Positions 51,352 to 59,934 of a stretch of DNA of 64,000 nt are shown here, one piece after another. Below the pieces are notes generated by a model. The model saw only the letters and a program-made list of their open reading frames with translations, had not been told where the DNA came from and did not search any database. The translations under genes and the position numbers were made by a program. Where the stretch lies: contig NZ_KB902602.1 of NCBI RefSeq assembly GCF_000379605.1, positions 124,001 through 188,000 of the forward strand. The letters run 5' to 3'. Source of the DNA: Rhizobium giardinii bv. giardinii H152 (GTDB lineage Bacteria; Pseudomonadota; Alphaproteobacteria; Rhizobiales; Rhizobiaceae). How positions within the stretch are numbered: the stretch's first letter is position 1; every line of letters begins with the position of its first letter.

Positions 51352-52305
51352 TCACGCTGCAATATCCGCGACGTTGCTCCCGTTCGTCCTCAGCATCGCC
51401 TCACGGATTTGCTGCCGCAACCATGCGCAGCCAAGATCGCTGTCCGTTTGAAGTGGCCAGACCATTGCGACGGGCGGAAAAGAAAGCGCCAATGGCACCG
51501 GGCTGACTTCAAGTCCCAAGAGCGGCCCGTAACGAAGCGCAATGCGCGATGAGACGGTAGCAATCACGGCAGATGAACGTGCTGTTGCCAATATCGACAT
51601 GAATTCGGGGGCTGCCGCCACCACTTCCAGTTCTGCCCCGGCATGCTCCAGCGCATCCTTGACACAGCCATGCAGGCTGTCGGTCTGCGATATCACCGCG
51701 TGTTGTGCGGCCATATAGGCATCAAGGCCCACCGGGCTGGAAAGCTTTAGCAATTGCGGATTGAAACAGCACAATACGCTGGACTGATACAGCGGCTCGC
51801 AATGGTGCCGTGAATCCGGCAGATAGCTGCACCCCACAGACAGATCGACGACACCCGCATCCATCATCGCGTCGACCTCCTGCGCATCGCCACCGCGGGC
51901 GAGGATACGGATGCCCGGGGCGATATCGCGCAAGCGAGCCGTCAAATCGGGAAGCAGTAGCAGTTCCACCTCACTCGAAAGTCCCAACCGGAATGTTCGC
52001 CGTTCGGTGGCCGGATCGAATGCATCCGCCATCAACACCGCCGCCTGCGCCTGCCTCAGAGCCTGCCGCACCGGTCCGGACAAATTGAGGGCCCGTGCGG
52101 TGGGCTTCATCACCTGACCGACCCGGATGAAAAGCTCATCCTGAAACAGCGTGCGCAGGGTGGATATATTGTGGCTCATGGCAGGCTGCTGGATTTTCAA
52201 CCGCTGTGCCGCGCGTGTCACGCTCATCTCTTCCATCATCGCATCGAAGGCAACGAGAAGATTGAGGTCGAAGGAACGAAGATTGAAATGATCGATGACT
52301 TGCAT
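51352..52305 (-). CDS. LysR-family transcriptional regulator
   Basis: A 317-residue regulator of the NodD/LinR-like LysR branch: HFNLRSFDLNLLVAFDAMMEEMSVTRAAQRLKI, then QQPAMSHNISTLRTLFQDELF. The effector domain has an unusual number of Cys. The ATG at 52305 is chosen. It is divergent from the MBL-hydrolase gene at 52399, which it most likely controls, as in similar LysR/MBL pairs in rhizobia. The spacer is only 93 bases. Confidence 0.9.
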   Translation of the reverse strand: MQVIDHFNLRSFDLNLLVAFDAMMEEMSVTRAAQRLKIQQPAMSHNISTLRTLFQDELFIRVGQVMKPTARALNLSGPVRQALRQAQAAVLMADAFDPATERRTFRLGLSSEVELLLLPDLTARLRDIAPGIRILARGGDAQEVDAMMDAGVVDLSVGCSYLPDSRHHCEPLYQSSVLCCFNPQLLKLSSPVGLDAYMAAQHAVISQTDSLHGCVKDALEHAGAELEVVAAAPEFMSILATARSSAVIATVSSRIALRYGPLLGLEVSPVPLALSFPPVAMVWPLQTDSDLGCAWLRQQIREAMLRTNGSNVADIAA

Positions 52306-52398
52306 GAACGATATCGATTTGATTGTTGACCGAGACATCCTTAGCTCATGGGCAGGAACTTGCAAGCGGTTCCGAAAACATACCCAAGGAGCAAACCC

Positions 52399-53358
52399 AT
52401 GCCATCCCGTCGTTCCATTCTCAAACGCGCTCTATCCGGCCTCATAGCCGCGCCCTTCCTCGCACCATCGCTCGCCTTCGCCAAAGCACCCTATGCCATT
52501 GTTCAGGCACCAGGTTTCTACCGGCTGAAAATGGGCTCCGTAGAGGTCACGGCCCTATCGGACGGCACCGTTGCTCTGCCGCTGGCCAAGCTGTACACCA
52601 ACACCAGCGAACAACATGCGCAGAGCGCGTTGAATGATGCATTTCTGCCGGAGAACGTACCAACCTCCGTCAACGCCTTCCTGGTCAACACCGGGGAAAG
52701 ACTGGTACTGATCGACGCAGGCACCGGTGACTATCTGGGGCCATCGCTCGGCAAACTCGTGGCCAACATTGAGGCGTCAGGTTACAAGACGGATGACATC
52801 GATGATGTCGTCCTCACCCATATTCACACCGATCATTCCGGCGGATTGATGCGCAATGGCAAGCGGACCTTTCCCAACGCCACAGTGCGGGTCAATGAGC
52901 GCGAGGCAAAATTCTGGCTGAGCGCGGAAAACGCCAAGGCGGCGACCGGTGTCGTCAAACGGCATTTTGGCGAGGTGGATCAGTGCGTGACGCCTTACGT
53001 GAAAGCCGGGAAATTCGAAACCTTCGGAGATAACCAAGCGCCCGTTCCAGGTTTGGGCTCCATTCTTTACGCGGGGCATACGCCGGGTCACAGCGCCATC
53101 ACAGTGGAAAGCGAAGGCCAGAAGATCGTCTTCTGGGGCGACATCACCCATGGCGATATCCTGCAATTCGATGAACCCGGCATCGCAATCGAATTCGATA
53201 TCGACCAGAAGGCCGCCGTTGCTGCACGCGACCTTGCCTTCAGGCAGGCGGTGGATGGCAAATATCTGGTAGCAGGGGCGCACATTGCATTCCCTGGAAT
53301 CGGCCATGTGCGTGCAGACAGCACCAATTATGACTGGCTGCCGGTCAACTACTCCTAG
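52399..53358 (+). CDS. Exported metallo-beta-lactamase-fold hydrolase
   Basis: A 319-residue MBL-fold protein. The metal motif is THIHTDHSGG, with later His in AGHTPGHSA and an Asp in FWGDITHGD. The N-terminus SRRSILKRALSGLIAAPFLAPSLAFA resembles a twin-arginine signal, so it may be exported folded to the periplasm. Relatives include lactonases and methyl parathion hydrolase-type enzymes; substrate is unknown. The ATG at 52399 has AAGGAG upstream. Confidence 0.9.
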   Translation: MPSRRSILKRALSGLIAAPFLAPSLAFAKAPYAIVQAPGFYRLKMGSVEVTALSDGTVALPLAKLYTNTSEQHAQSALNDAFLPENVPTSVNAFLVNTGERLVLIDAGTGDYLGPSLGKLVANIEASGYKTDDIDDVVLTHIHTDHSGGLMRNGKRTFPNATVRVNEREAKFWLSAENAKAATGVVKRHFGEVDQCVTPYVKAGKFETFGDNQAPVPGLGSILYAGHTPGHSAITVESEGQKIVFWGDITHGDILQFDEPGIAIEFDIDQKAAVAARDLAFRQAVDGKYLVAGAHIAFPGIGHVRADSTNYDWLPVNYS

Positions 53359-53525
53359 AATTGACGGACGGATTTGGCGACAAAAATAGCCTCTTCTTCC
53401 GCAGCGCCAAGGTCGTTCGCTACGGTTCCAGCTGGCCGGCACCAACCCGTACCCGGTTCGGGTCCACCGGAAAGAGTCTATAGGCGCCCGACACGACGCA
53501 CTCAGACAGCCGTCGCCACGGGCAG

Positions 53526-54425
53526 CTAGGGCTGTGTCGCTCGGTACGCGCGAACATGGTCAATGAGCGCGCGTAGCTTAGGCGCCATATTGCGGCGGTT
53601 GGGGAAGTAAAGGAAGAACCCTGGAAAAGGCGGGAGATAGTCGTCCAACGCCGTGATCAACTCGCCGCGGACGATATATGGACGAAACGTCTCTTCCAGC
53701 GCAAATGTAATACCGCCGCCAGCGAGCGCGGTCCGGACCATCAGATGCAGATCGTTTGTGGTGATTTGCGGCTCGACGGCGACGTCGAAAGGTATGCCAT
53801 CCTCCTCGAACTCCCATCGGTATGGCGCAGCACTTGGAGACGGACGCCACCCGATACAGCGATGATGCACGAGTTCTCGAGGATGCCGGGGCGTTCCGTT
53901 GGCCTCAAAGTATCCCGGCGTCGCGACGACCACTTCTCTCTCTTTTTTGGTGAGTGGCACCGCGACCATATCCTGCTCGATCACCTCACCCAGCCGCACC
54001 CCTGCATCGAAACCGGCTGCTACGATGTCGAAGATATCGTCGGTCACCGTGACGTCGATCGTGATGCCCGCATGGGCTTTGGCGAAGGACGCAATCAGCG
54101 GGCCGGAAAGAAATTGTTCGGCGATCGATGTGACCGCGATCCGCAGCAAACCGCTGGGTCTGGCGTCACCCGCTACGTTCTCGAATGCGGATTTTACGTC
54201 GGCTATTGGTTGAGCCAGCGTTTCACGGAAGCGGGTGCCCGCCTCTGTCAGTCGCACACTGCGCGTCGTCCGGCTGACGAGCGCGATGCCGCAAATATCC
54301 TCGAGACGTCTGACCGCTTGGCTCACGGCCGAGCGTGTAACGCCGAGGCGATCAGCGGCCGCCCTGAAATTCCCTTCTTCTGCGACTGCGAGAAACACCG
54401 GGACCAGATTTAGATCGATTATCAT
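53526..54425 (-). CDS. LysR-family transcriptional regulator
   Basis: A 299-residue LysR protein. The HTH is GNFRAAADRLGVTRSAVSQAVRRLE and the effector domain contains GVRLGEVIEQDMVAVP, a common feature of the PecT/DhcR-like branch that controls small oxidoreductase genes. It is divergent from the interrupted SnoaL-like gene at 54560. A LysR-type dyad is in the spacer. Length is normal. Confidence 0.92.
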   Translation of the reverse strand: MIIDLNLVPVFLAVAEEGNFRAAADRLGVTRSAVSQAVRRLEDICGIALVSRTTRSVRLTEAGTRFRETLAQPIADVKSAFENVAGDARPSGLLRIAVTSIAEQFLSGPLIASFAKAHAGITIDVTVTDDIFDIVAAGFDAGVRLGEVIEQDMVAVPLTKKEREVVVATPGYFEANGTPRHPRELVHHRCIGWRPSPSAAPYRWEFEEDGIPFDVAVEPQITTNDLHLMVRTALAGGGITFALEETFRPYIVRGELITALDDYLPPFPGFFLYFPNRRNMAPKLRALIDHVRAYRATQP

Positions 54426-54437
54426 TGTCGCGCCCTA

Positions 54438-54454
54438 CTAACCAATCACGTTAG
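54438..54454. promoter_or_regulatory. LysR-type dyad CTAAC-N7-GTTAG
   Basis: A 5-bp inverted repeat with a 7-base centre, 13 bases upstream of the LysR start in the spacer to the SnoaL-like gene. It sits inside a wider pair ATTGTCGC (54424-54431) and GCGACAAT (54471-54478). This arrangement fits LysR autoregulation and control of the divergent gene. Confidence 0.45.
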
Positions 54455-54559
54455 CAAAAAGGGAATACAAGCGACAATCGAATTTGTCTACCAATTGCCC
54501 GTGGCCGACCAGTCACCTGGCGGCATGACAGACAACCGATCATTGAAGGAGATATTCCC

Positions 54560-55126
54560 ATGACACACATCAAGATCAGTCTCGCCGCGGCTTTCGTAGT
54601 CGGGATCTGCGCCGGACCTGTCGCTGCACAGGATAGCTCCTGCCCTCGGGCAGGCGCCGATGCTCCTCTTGCCCTTCATGCTGACTGGATCATGAAGGGT
54701 TGGGAACGCAATGAAGGCGACGGCAAATTCGTGTTCGCACAAAAGCTGAACCGGTATTACGACCTGGAAAACACCAAAGGGGTTTTCTACGACAATTTCG
54801 CGCCTGGCAGCACACAGCTCTTTGACAACTCGGCTCGCTACGGCGCCAACTGGGAGGCGTTGTAGAACGCTGCCCGATCGGTTCGCCACGGCTTGACCGG
54901 TGGTCACGACGCGATCGTCAGCGACACCGTCGCGTCGACAACACTTGGCTTCGTTGGCCGCATTGATCGTCTTGACGGCAAGGTGATCGCTTTTGATGGT
55001 CGCTCGCAGCTGGGCTGGGAATGCACCGCCGGCACATGGAAGATCCGCCATGAGCTGAACTACGCCTGGGTCGTCGAGCCAGAGACCATCCAGTCTGTCC
55101 TGGGCAAGACGGAGCCGGCGCAATGA
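54560..55126 (+). pseudogene. Exported SnoaL-like protein interrupted by one stop codon
   Basis: The frame encodes a 188-residue protein with a signal peptide (AAFVVGICAGPVAA before QDSSC) and a SnoaL/NTF2-like fold (KFVFAQKLNRYYDLEN, then WKIRHELNYAWV at the end). It is interrupted by a TAG at 54863-54865 in ANWEAL-stop-NAARS; the frame then continues intact to 55126. It could be a recent loss, a suppressed stop or a base error. Its end overlaps the Atu4866-like gene by 4 bases, so coupling was intended. Its ATG has AAGGAG upstream. Confidence 0.75.
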
Positions 55127-55374
55127 CCACACAAGCATTCTCGCACTCTTACGTCGGCATGTGGGTGACCGCAGACGGTCGCATACGGCACCAGTTGCTC
55201 CCGAATGGCCGCTACGACGAGGCGCGCGGCTCCCGCGAAAGCGCCTATCAGGGAAGATACGAGGTGTCCGGAGATCATATCGAGTACTGGGATGATACCG
55301 GCTTTGCGGCCGACGGCGATTTTGTCGATGACATCCTGCACCATGCCGGAATGGTTCTCTATCGCAGGCGGTAG
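55123..55374 (+). CDS. Atu4866-domain protein
   Basis: An 83-residue protein matching the small family named for Agrobacterium Atu4866: YVGMWVTADGRIRHQLLPNGRYDEARG near the start and HHAGMVLYRRR at the end. The fold is a small beta barrel; the function is unknown. It overlaps the end of the SnoaL-like frame by 4 bases (ATGA). Members often occur as domains joined or adjacent to SnoaL-like proteins, which fits here. Confidence 0.85.
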   Translation: MTTQAFSHSYVGMWVTADGRIRHQLLPNGRYDEARGSRESAYQGRYEVSGDHIEYWDDTGFAADGDFVDDILHHAGMVLYRRR

Positions 55375-55387
55375 TCAGGTCATGATG

Positions 55388-55410
55388 ACGCCGGCAGACC
55401 CTGCCGGCGT
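55388..55410 (+). terminator. Hairpin after Atu4866-like gene
   Basis: A perfect 10-bp stem ACGCCGGCAG (55388-55397) and CTGCCGGCGT (55401-55410) with loop ACC, 13 bases after the stop. GGTCGATTTTCC follows, a weak T-run. Probably terminates the SnoaL/Atu4866 unit. Confidence 0.65.
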
Positions 55411-55754
55411 GGTCGATTTTCCTTCGATGGAGTAGACCATATTTGGCGATGCAGCAGCAGTCACGCTCATTCGAGCACTGCCAGGAGAGGGCGCAACCTT
55501 GCGTTCGCTTCTTGGAAAAGATGCTGTCGGAAGCTTTCCGGATTGCGCCAAGAAGCCGGCGATACTCACTGGCGGAGTCGATGCGGATTTCATCGGCCTC
55601 AAGATTCGGATGAGACCGGTTTTGTTTTCCTATCCGACGGAAATGCTGCATTGCATCACTGATGGTGGTTGTGGGCGGAGATGTGAACCGGGGCATGTTC
55701 CATTGAAGCCTAGGCAACCTACGCAGCTATTCTCGTTTTAAGAAAGGGTCCGCA
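55411..55754. other. Spacer upstream of AraC gene, no gene recognised
   Basis: A 344-base spacer. Short frames exist on both strands, but none has a convincing start site or protein character. It presumably holds the promoter of the AraC-type gene. Confidence 0.4.
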
Positions 55755-56759
55755 TTGGCAAACATGGAACCATCCCGTGAAAAGGTTTTGCCCCCGATCC
55801 CGGCCGTTACCGGAAAACCCATTTATCCAGCGGCCCTCGTGCCTGAACTAGAAGAGGCTACTGCAAGGCCCGAGCGAACGTCACCACTCGGGCTTGAACA
55901 GTATATAGCCGGTCGCACGCTTGTCAGTGGCGATAGTCCGGCGTGGAATGACATGTTCGTGCAGGTCTATTCCCGCCTGAACAAGCAGGAGCCCTTTCTT
56001 GTTCCCGCTGTTGCCGAACCACTGATCGTCTGGGTGATGTCGGGAGAGGCCGTGGTCGAAGAGCGTGACCTTGATGGGGACTGGGTCGCCAACACAGTCA
56101 CCGTTGGAGACTTCTTTCTGACCCGATCCCCCACGCCCTACGAGATGCGTTGGCGCGCGATCGGAGAAGCGCCCTTCCAGGTCATGCATCTTTATCTCTC
56201 CGTTCCCCTGTTCGAGCGCGTCGCCTACGACGTGCTGGGCTGCGCCGCCCCTCCTGCACTGCGCGACATCTCCGGCGGCAAGGACACGCAGCTGTCACAC
56301 CTTCTTGCATTGATCCACCAGGAGCTGGCGTCTGAAGGCAAAGGCAGCCAGCTGTTCATCCAGGGCCTTACCCAGAGCCTCGTGGTGCATCTGATCCGGA
56401 ATTATGCCGCGAGTGACGCTGCCGACGATCGCCAGAACGCCCTTCCCGGCTTCAAGCTTCGTCGGGCCGTCGCCCACCTCGAGCAGCATCTGGCCGAGCC
56501 GTTCAATCTCGCACAGCTTGCCGAAACGGTGGGCATGAGCGAATTTCATTTCAGTCGTTTGTTCAAGAAGGCGACCGGGCTCTCGCCCTCACGCTACTCC
56601 ATTCGCCAGCGCGTTGCCCGAGCGCAGCTTCTCCTGCAGGAGACGGATACGAGCATCATCGAGATCGGCATGTCGGTTGGCTATTCCAGCCCAAGCCATT
56701 TCGCGCAGGTCTTCCGTCGGGAGACCGGCCTGCCGCCGAGCCACTACCGGCGAGGCTAG
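55755..56759 (+). CDS. AraC-family transcriptional regulator with N-terminal cupin
   Basis: A 334-residue activator. Residues 40-190 form a cupin-like ligand domain of the AraC_binding/Cupin_6 type (EPLIVWVMSGEAVVEERD). Residues 230-330 hold two HTH motifs: NLAQLAETVGMSEFHFSRLFKKATG and SIIEIGMSVGYSSPSHFAQVFRRETG. Start is TTG at 55755 or ATG at 55764. It lies next to genes for an SDR, flavin reductase, DUF1330 and a monooxygenase, and repeated elements at 56783 and 58602 look like its binding sites. Confidence 0.92.
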   Translation: MANMEPSREKVLPPIPAVTGKPIYPAALVPELEEATARPERTSPLGLEQYIAGRTLVSGDSPAWNDMFVQVYSRLNKQEPFLVPAVAEPLIVWVMSGEAVVEERDLDGDWVANTVTVGDFFLTRSPTPYEMRWRAIGEAPFQVMHLYLSVPLFERVAYDVLGCAAPPALRDISGGKDTQLSHLLALIHQELASEGKGSQLFIQGLTQSLVVHLIRNYAASDAADDRQNALPGFKLRRAVAHLEQHLAEPFNLAQLAETVGMSEFHFSRLFKKATGLSPSRYSIRQRVARAQLLLQETDTSIIEIGMSVGYSSPSHFAQVFRRETGLPPSHYRRG

Positions 56760-56764
56760 GTTTT

Positions 56765-56802
56765 CCACCTGTCGCGATTTCGAGCAAGATCGCGACAGGT
56801 GG
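56765..56802. promoter_or_regulatory. 14-bp inverted repeat and AraC-site copy 1
   Basis: A perfect 14-bp dyad CCACCTGTCGCGAT (56765-56778) and ATCGCGACAGGTGG (56789-56802) starts 5 bases after the AraC stop and could terminate that gene. Its right part contains AGCAAGATCGCGACAG (56783-56798), repeated exactly at 58602-58617. A GCAA at 56784 and another at 56804 are 20 bp apart, the direct-repeat spacing expected for an AraC protein. It is about 105 bases upstream of the SDR start. Confidence 0.6.
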
Positions 56803-56905
56803 AGCAAGGCCCCGAGAGAAGGGCGCCGGTGAAAGGCTTAGCTTCCTCCTTGTCAAAACGAAACGCCCGCCGCGGTGGTGGGCTTCAAGACAAGGAGTGA
56901 AGACA

Positions 56906-57655
56906 ATGACCAACCTTAACGGAAAGATCGCACTTGTTACCGGCGCATCGAGTGGCATTGGCGCTGCTACCGCCGTCAAGCTCGCTGAAGCCGGCGCAAA
57001 GGTCGGCCTGGCTGCCCGCCGCACCGAAAAGCTCGAGGAGATCAAGAGGCAGATCGAAGCCAAGGGCGGTGAAGCTCTCGTGATCGAAATGGACGTCGTT
57101 GACACGACCTCGGTTGACGCGGGCGTCAAGAAGCTTGTCGAGACCTATGGTTCGATCGACATCCTCGTCAACAATGCCGGTCTCATGCCGCTTTCCGATA
57201 TCGATCAGTTCAAGGTCGACGAGTGGCAGCGGATGGTGGACGTGAATGTGAAGGGGCTGCTCAATACGACGGCCGCTGTTCTGCCCCAGATGATCAAGCA
57301 GCATTCCGGCCACGTCTTCAACATGTCCTCGATCGCTGGTCGTAAGGTCTTCAAGGGCCTTTCGGTTTACTGCGCCACGAAACATGCGGTCACGGCCTTC
57401 TCCGACGGCCTGCGCATGGAAGTCGGCCAGAAGCACGGCATTCGCGTGACCTGCATCCAGCCAGGCGCGGTTGCCACCGAGCTCTACGATCACATCACCG
57501 ATCCGGGCTACCGCAAGCAAATGGACGAGCTGGCCAGCCAGATGACCTTCCTTCAGGGCGAGGACATCGGCGACACCATCGTCTTCGCAGCCCGGGCCCC
57601 GGCTCATGTGGACGTCGCCGAGCTGTTCGTTCTGCCAGTAGAACAGGGTTGGTAA
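56906..57655 (+). CDS. SDR-family oxidoreductase
   Basis: A 249-residue classical SDR. Motifs: TGASSGIG at residues 11-18, NNAG on strand 4, SSIAGRK and YCATK at the active site. Arg after strand 2 (AARRTEK) suggests NADP. It is of the YdfG/serine-dehydrogenase-like branch. ATG at 56906 with AAGGAG upstream. It is the first gene after the AraC gene and carries a candidate AraC site upstream. The next gene follows after a 57-base gap holding a hairpin. Confidence 0.93.
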   Translation: MTNLNGKIALVTGASSGIGAATAVKLAEAGAKVGLAARRTEKLEEIKRQIEAKGGEALVIEMDVVDTTSVDAGVKKLVETYGSIDILVNNAGLMPLSDIDQFKVDEWQRMVDVNVKGLLNTTAAVLPQMIKQHSGHVFNMSSIAGRKVFKGLSVYCATKHAVTAFSDGLRMEVGQKHGIRVTCIQPGAVATELYDHITDPGYRKQMDELASQMTFLQGEDIGDTIVFAARAPAHVDVAELFVLPVEQGW

Positions 57656-57671
57656 CAGACCGGCCCTGACG

Positions 57672-57695
57672 GGTCCCTGCTTCGAGGCAGGGACC
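57672..57695 (+). promoter_or_regulatory. Intercistronic hairpin
   Basis: Arms GGTCCCTGC (57672-57680) and GCAGGGACC (57687-57695) with loop TTCGAG, between the SDR stop and flavin-reductase start. No T-run, so attenuation or message protection is more likely than full termination. Confidence 0.5.
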
Positions 57696-57712
57696 TCTCA
57701 AGGGAGATTGTC

Positions 57713-58261
57713 ATGAAGGAATTACCTGCATCTCAAGCCTATCGCGTCCTGGAACCTGGCCCGATCGTCATGGTCTCAACGAGTGATAACGGCAAGCCAA
57801 ACGTGATGACGATGGGCTTCCATATGATGATCCAGCATGACCCGCCGCTGATCGGTTGTGTCATCGGGCCCTGGGATCACAGCTATCAGGCTCTCCGGAA
57901 AACCGGAGAATGTGTCATCGCTGTGCCCGGTCTCGATCTCGCCGAAACCGTTGTCGACGTCGGGACCTGTTCGGGCGATCGGGTGGATAAATTCCAGAGG
58001 TACGGTCTCAAGACGCGACCTGCCAAGGACGTATCAGCCCCGCTCCTCTCCGACTGCCTAGCCAACATCGAATGCCGGGTCGTCGATACCCGGCTCTGCG
58101 ACCCCTACAACCTCTTCATCCTTGAGGCGCCGAGGATCTGGATCAACGAGGGCCGAAGGGAACGTCGAATGATGCATCACCGGGGTGACGGCACGTTCAC
58201 CGTCGACGGCGGCACGCTCGACCTCCAAGACCGCATGGTCAAATGGCGCCATCTCCCGTGA
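57713..58261 (+). CDS. Flavin reductase-like FMN-binding protein
   Basis: A 182-residue split-barrel flavoprotein of the flavin reductase-like family. PIVMVSTSDNGKPNVMTMGFHMM near residue 18 is the FMN-binding strand pattern, and CVIAVPGLDLAETV matches the core. Such proteins reduce FMN with NAD(P)H or act as small flavin enzymes. ATG at 57713 has AGGGAG upstream. It probably works with the ABM monooxygenase or the SDRs in this AraC-linked cluster. Confidence 0.88.
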   Translation: MKELPASQAYRVLEPGPIVMVSTSDNGKPNVMTMGFHMMIQHDPPLIGCVIGPWDHSYQALRKTGECVIAVPGLDLAETVVDVGTCSGDRVDKFQRYGLKTRPAKDVSAPLLSDCLANIECRVVDTRLCDPYNLFILEAPRIWINEGRRERRMMHHRGDGTFTVDGGTLDLQDRMVKWRHLP

Positions 58262-58312
58262 GAGGGCGCGCCGATCCTCACAAGCCAGCAACCAATTATG
58301 AAAGGAAGAAAC

Positions 58313-58597
58313 ATGTCTGCCTATCTCATCGTCGATCTCGACATCCACGACATGAAGTCCATCGAAGACTACCGGTCCAAGGCATTGCCGCTCGTCGCCA
58401 AAGCCGGCGGCAAGCTTATTGCCATCGATGAAACCCCTCTGGAGTTGGAAGGCTGGACAGCCACCAACATGCTCATCATCGAGTTTCCGGACAAGGATGC
58501 GATCCTTCAGCTCTTCGCATCACCCGAATACGCGCCTTTGGCCGCACAGCGGCAGGCTGCGGCCGCATCGCGCATCATAGCGATCAACGGCGACTGA
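58313..58597 (+). CDS. DUF1330 family protein
   Basis: A 94-residue dimeric ferredoxin-like-fold protein of DUF1330: YLIVDLDIHDMKSIEDYRSKALPLVAKAGGKLIA and IIEFPDKDAILQLFASPEYAPLAAQR are family hallmarks. Related to Dabb/ABM folds; function unknown. The ATG at 58313 follows AAGGAAG. It closes the first AraC-linked group. Confidence 0.92.
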   Translation: MSAYLIVDLDIHDMKSIEDYRSKALPLVAKAGGKLIAIDETPLELEGWTATNMLIIEFPDKDAILQLFASPEYAPLAAQRQAAAASRIIAINGD

Positions 58598-58601
58598 AAA
58601 A

Positions 58602-58640
58602 AGCAAGATCGCGACAGCTCCTGCAAAGGCGCGAGAGATC
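58602..58640. promoter_or_regulatory. AraC-site copy 2
   Basis: AGCAAGATCGCGACAG (58602-58617) is identical to 56783-56798, and the following bases also align (GCAA again at 58623, then CGAGAGA). The two GCAA are 20 bp apart. It is about 80 bases upstream of the monooxygenase gene, a typical activator position. Confidence 0.6.
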
Positions 58641-58697
58641 TTTTCCGGACATGCCGTGACTATGCGGGTGTCGCCCTAACGAAGAAGGAGACCGGAA

Positions 58698-59000
58698 ATG
58701 GCTGACCTCACCAACGTGGCCTACTTCACTGCGAAGCCGGGCCGCTCACGAGATCTGGGTGACGAACTGCTTCAGCTCGTCACGCCATCGCGCAACGAGG
58801 AAGGCTGCCTGCGCTACGAAATCCACCAATCCAACGATATCTCCGACATGTGGATGGTGCTCGAAGACTGGCGGCATGCATCCGACTTCAAACTGCATAT
58901 GAGCACGCATTACGTCCAGGCTTTCATGGCGAAGGTCCCTGACCTGTGCGTCGAAGACGTGGAAATCTGCGGCTACCAGCAACGGTCCCCGCAGGCTTGA
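58698..59000 (+). CDS. Antibiotic biosynthesis monooxygenase (ABM) domain protein
   Basis: A 100-residue ABM/YgiN-type protein: VAYFTAKPGRSRDLGDELLQLVTPSRNEEGCLRYEIHQS and WMVLEDWRHASDFKLHMSTHYVQAF. YgiN-like members act in quinol oxidation or quinone redox cycling, which fits the wrbA and redox genes in this part. AAGGAG precedes the ATG. It has the second copy of the AraC element upstream and leads into the next SDR. Confidence 0.92.
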   Translation: MADLTNVAYFTAKPGRSRDLGDELLQLVTPSRNEEGCLRYEIHQSNDISDMWMVLEDWRHASDFKLHMSTHYVQAFMAKVPDLCVEDVEICGYQQRSPQA

Positions 59001-59021
59001 AACAAGAAAGGAGTATATGAA

Positions 59022-59861
59022 ATGAGCACGAAAAACCCCAAAGTCTGGCTCGTAACCGGATGCTCTACGGGCTTCGGTCGCTACATCGCGGAACACCTGC
59101 TGGAGGCCGACGAAAAGGTTGTCGTCACGGCCCGCAAGACCGACAAGATCGCGGATCTTGAACAGAAGGGCGATGCCCTGATCCTTCCACTCGACGTCAT
59201 CGACCGGGATCAGTGCCAGAAGGTCGTGGACGCTGCAGAAGCGCATTTCGGTCGGATCGACGTCCTGATCAACAACGCCGGGATCGGCTTCTTCGGTGCT
59301 GTCGAGGAAACTGATGAGCAAAATGCCCGTCGCCTGTTCGACGTCAATTTCTTTGGAACCGCCAATACGATCCATGCGGTCCTTCCGCATATGCGAGCCC
59401 GCCGCAGTGGTACGATAGTCAATCTGACATCGATCGGCGGCCTGGTCGGCTACACAGGCGTCGGCTACTACTGCGCCACCAAATTTGCGGTGGAGGGCCT
59501 GTCGGATACGCTTCGGAAAGAAGTCGCTCCTCTCGGCATCAATGTCATAACAGTCGAGCCAAGCGCCTTCAGGACGGAATGGGCCGGATCGTCGAATGAG
59601 GTCGCGGCGACTATTGCCGATTATGAACCGACAGCCGGCGAAGCACGTCGTGCTTACCATGCATCGGTCGGCAACCAGGCTGGGGACCCGGCACGCGCGG
59701 CGAAAGCCATCCGCGAAGCCGTGATGGCGCAACAGCCTCCGCACCATCTTCCGCTCGGCAATGACGCCGCGGACGCCGCTCTGAACAAGGCGGAGGATCT
59801 CAAGGCAAACGTTGTTGCCTGGGAAGCTTTGTCTCGTTCCGCCGACTTCCCGGCTAATTGA
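59022..59861 (+). CDS. SDR-family oxidoreductase
   Basis: A 279-residue classical SDR with altered glycine motif TGCSTGFG, then NNAG, LTSIGG and YCATK. This pattern is common in the retinol-dehydrogenase-like branch of bacterial SDRs. The C-terminal extension of about 30 residues is normal for that branch. The ATG follows AAGGAG and lies 21 bases past the ABM stop, so it is in the same operon. Substrate unknown. Confidence 0.92.
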   Translation: MSTKNPKVWLVTGCSTGFGRYIAEHLLEADEKVVVTARKTDKIADLEQKGDALILPLDVIDRDQCQKVVDAAEAHFGRIDVLINNAGIGFFGAVEETDEQNARRLFDVNFFGTANTIHAVLPHMRARRSGTIVNLTSIGGLVGYTGVGYYCATKFAVEGLSDTLRKEVAPLGINVITVEPSAFRTEWAGSSNEVAATIADYEPTAGEARRAYHASVGNQAGDPARAAKAIREAVMAQQPPHHLPLGNDAADAALNKAEDLKANVVAWEALSRSADFPAN

Positions 59862-59934
59862 ACTAAACCAGTCAAACCTAAACACGAAACCAACACTAAC
59901 GCGGCCGTCGCCACGGAGATTGAAGGAGTGTGTC

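Noticed and set aside
55499-55741. 80-codon plus-strand frame upstream of the AraC gene
   Set aside because: No ribosome-binding site and no recognisable sequence; recorded only as spacer.
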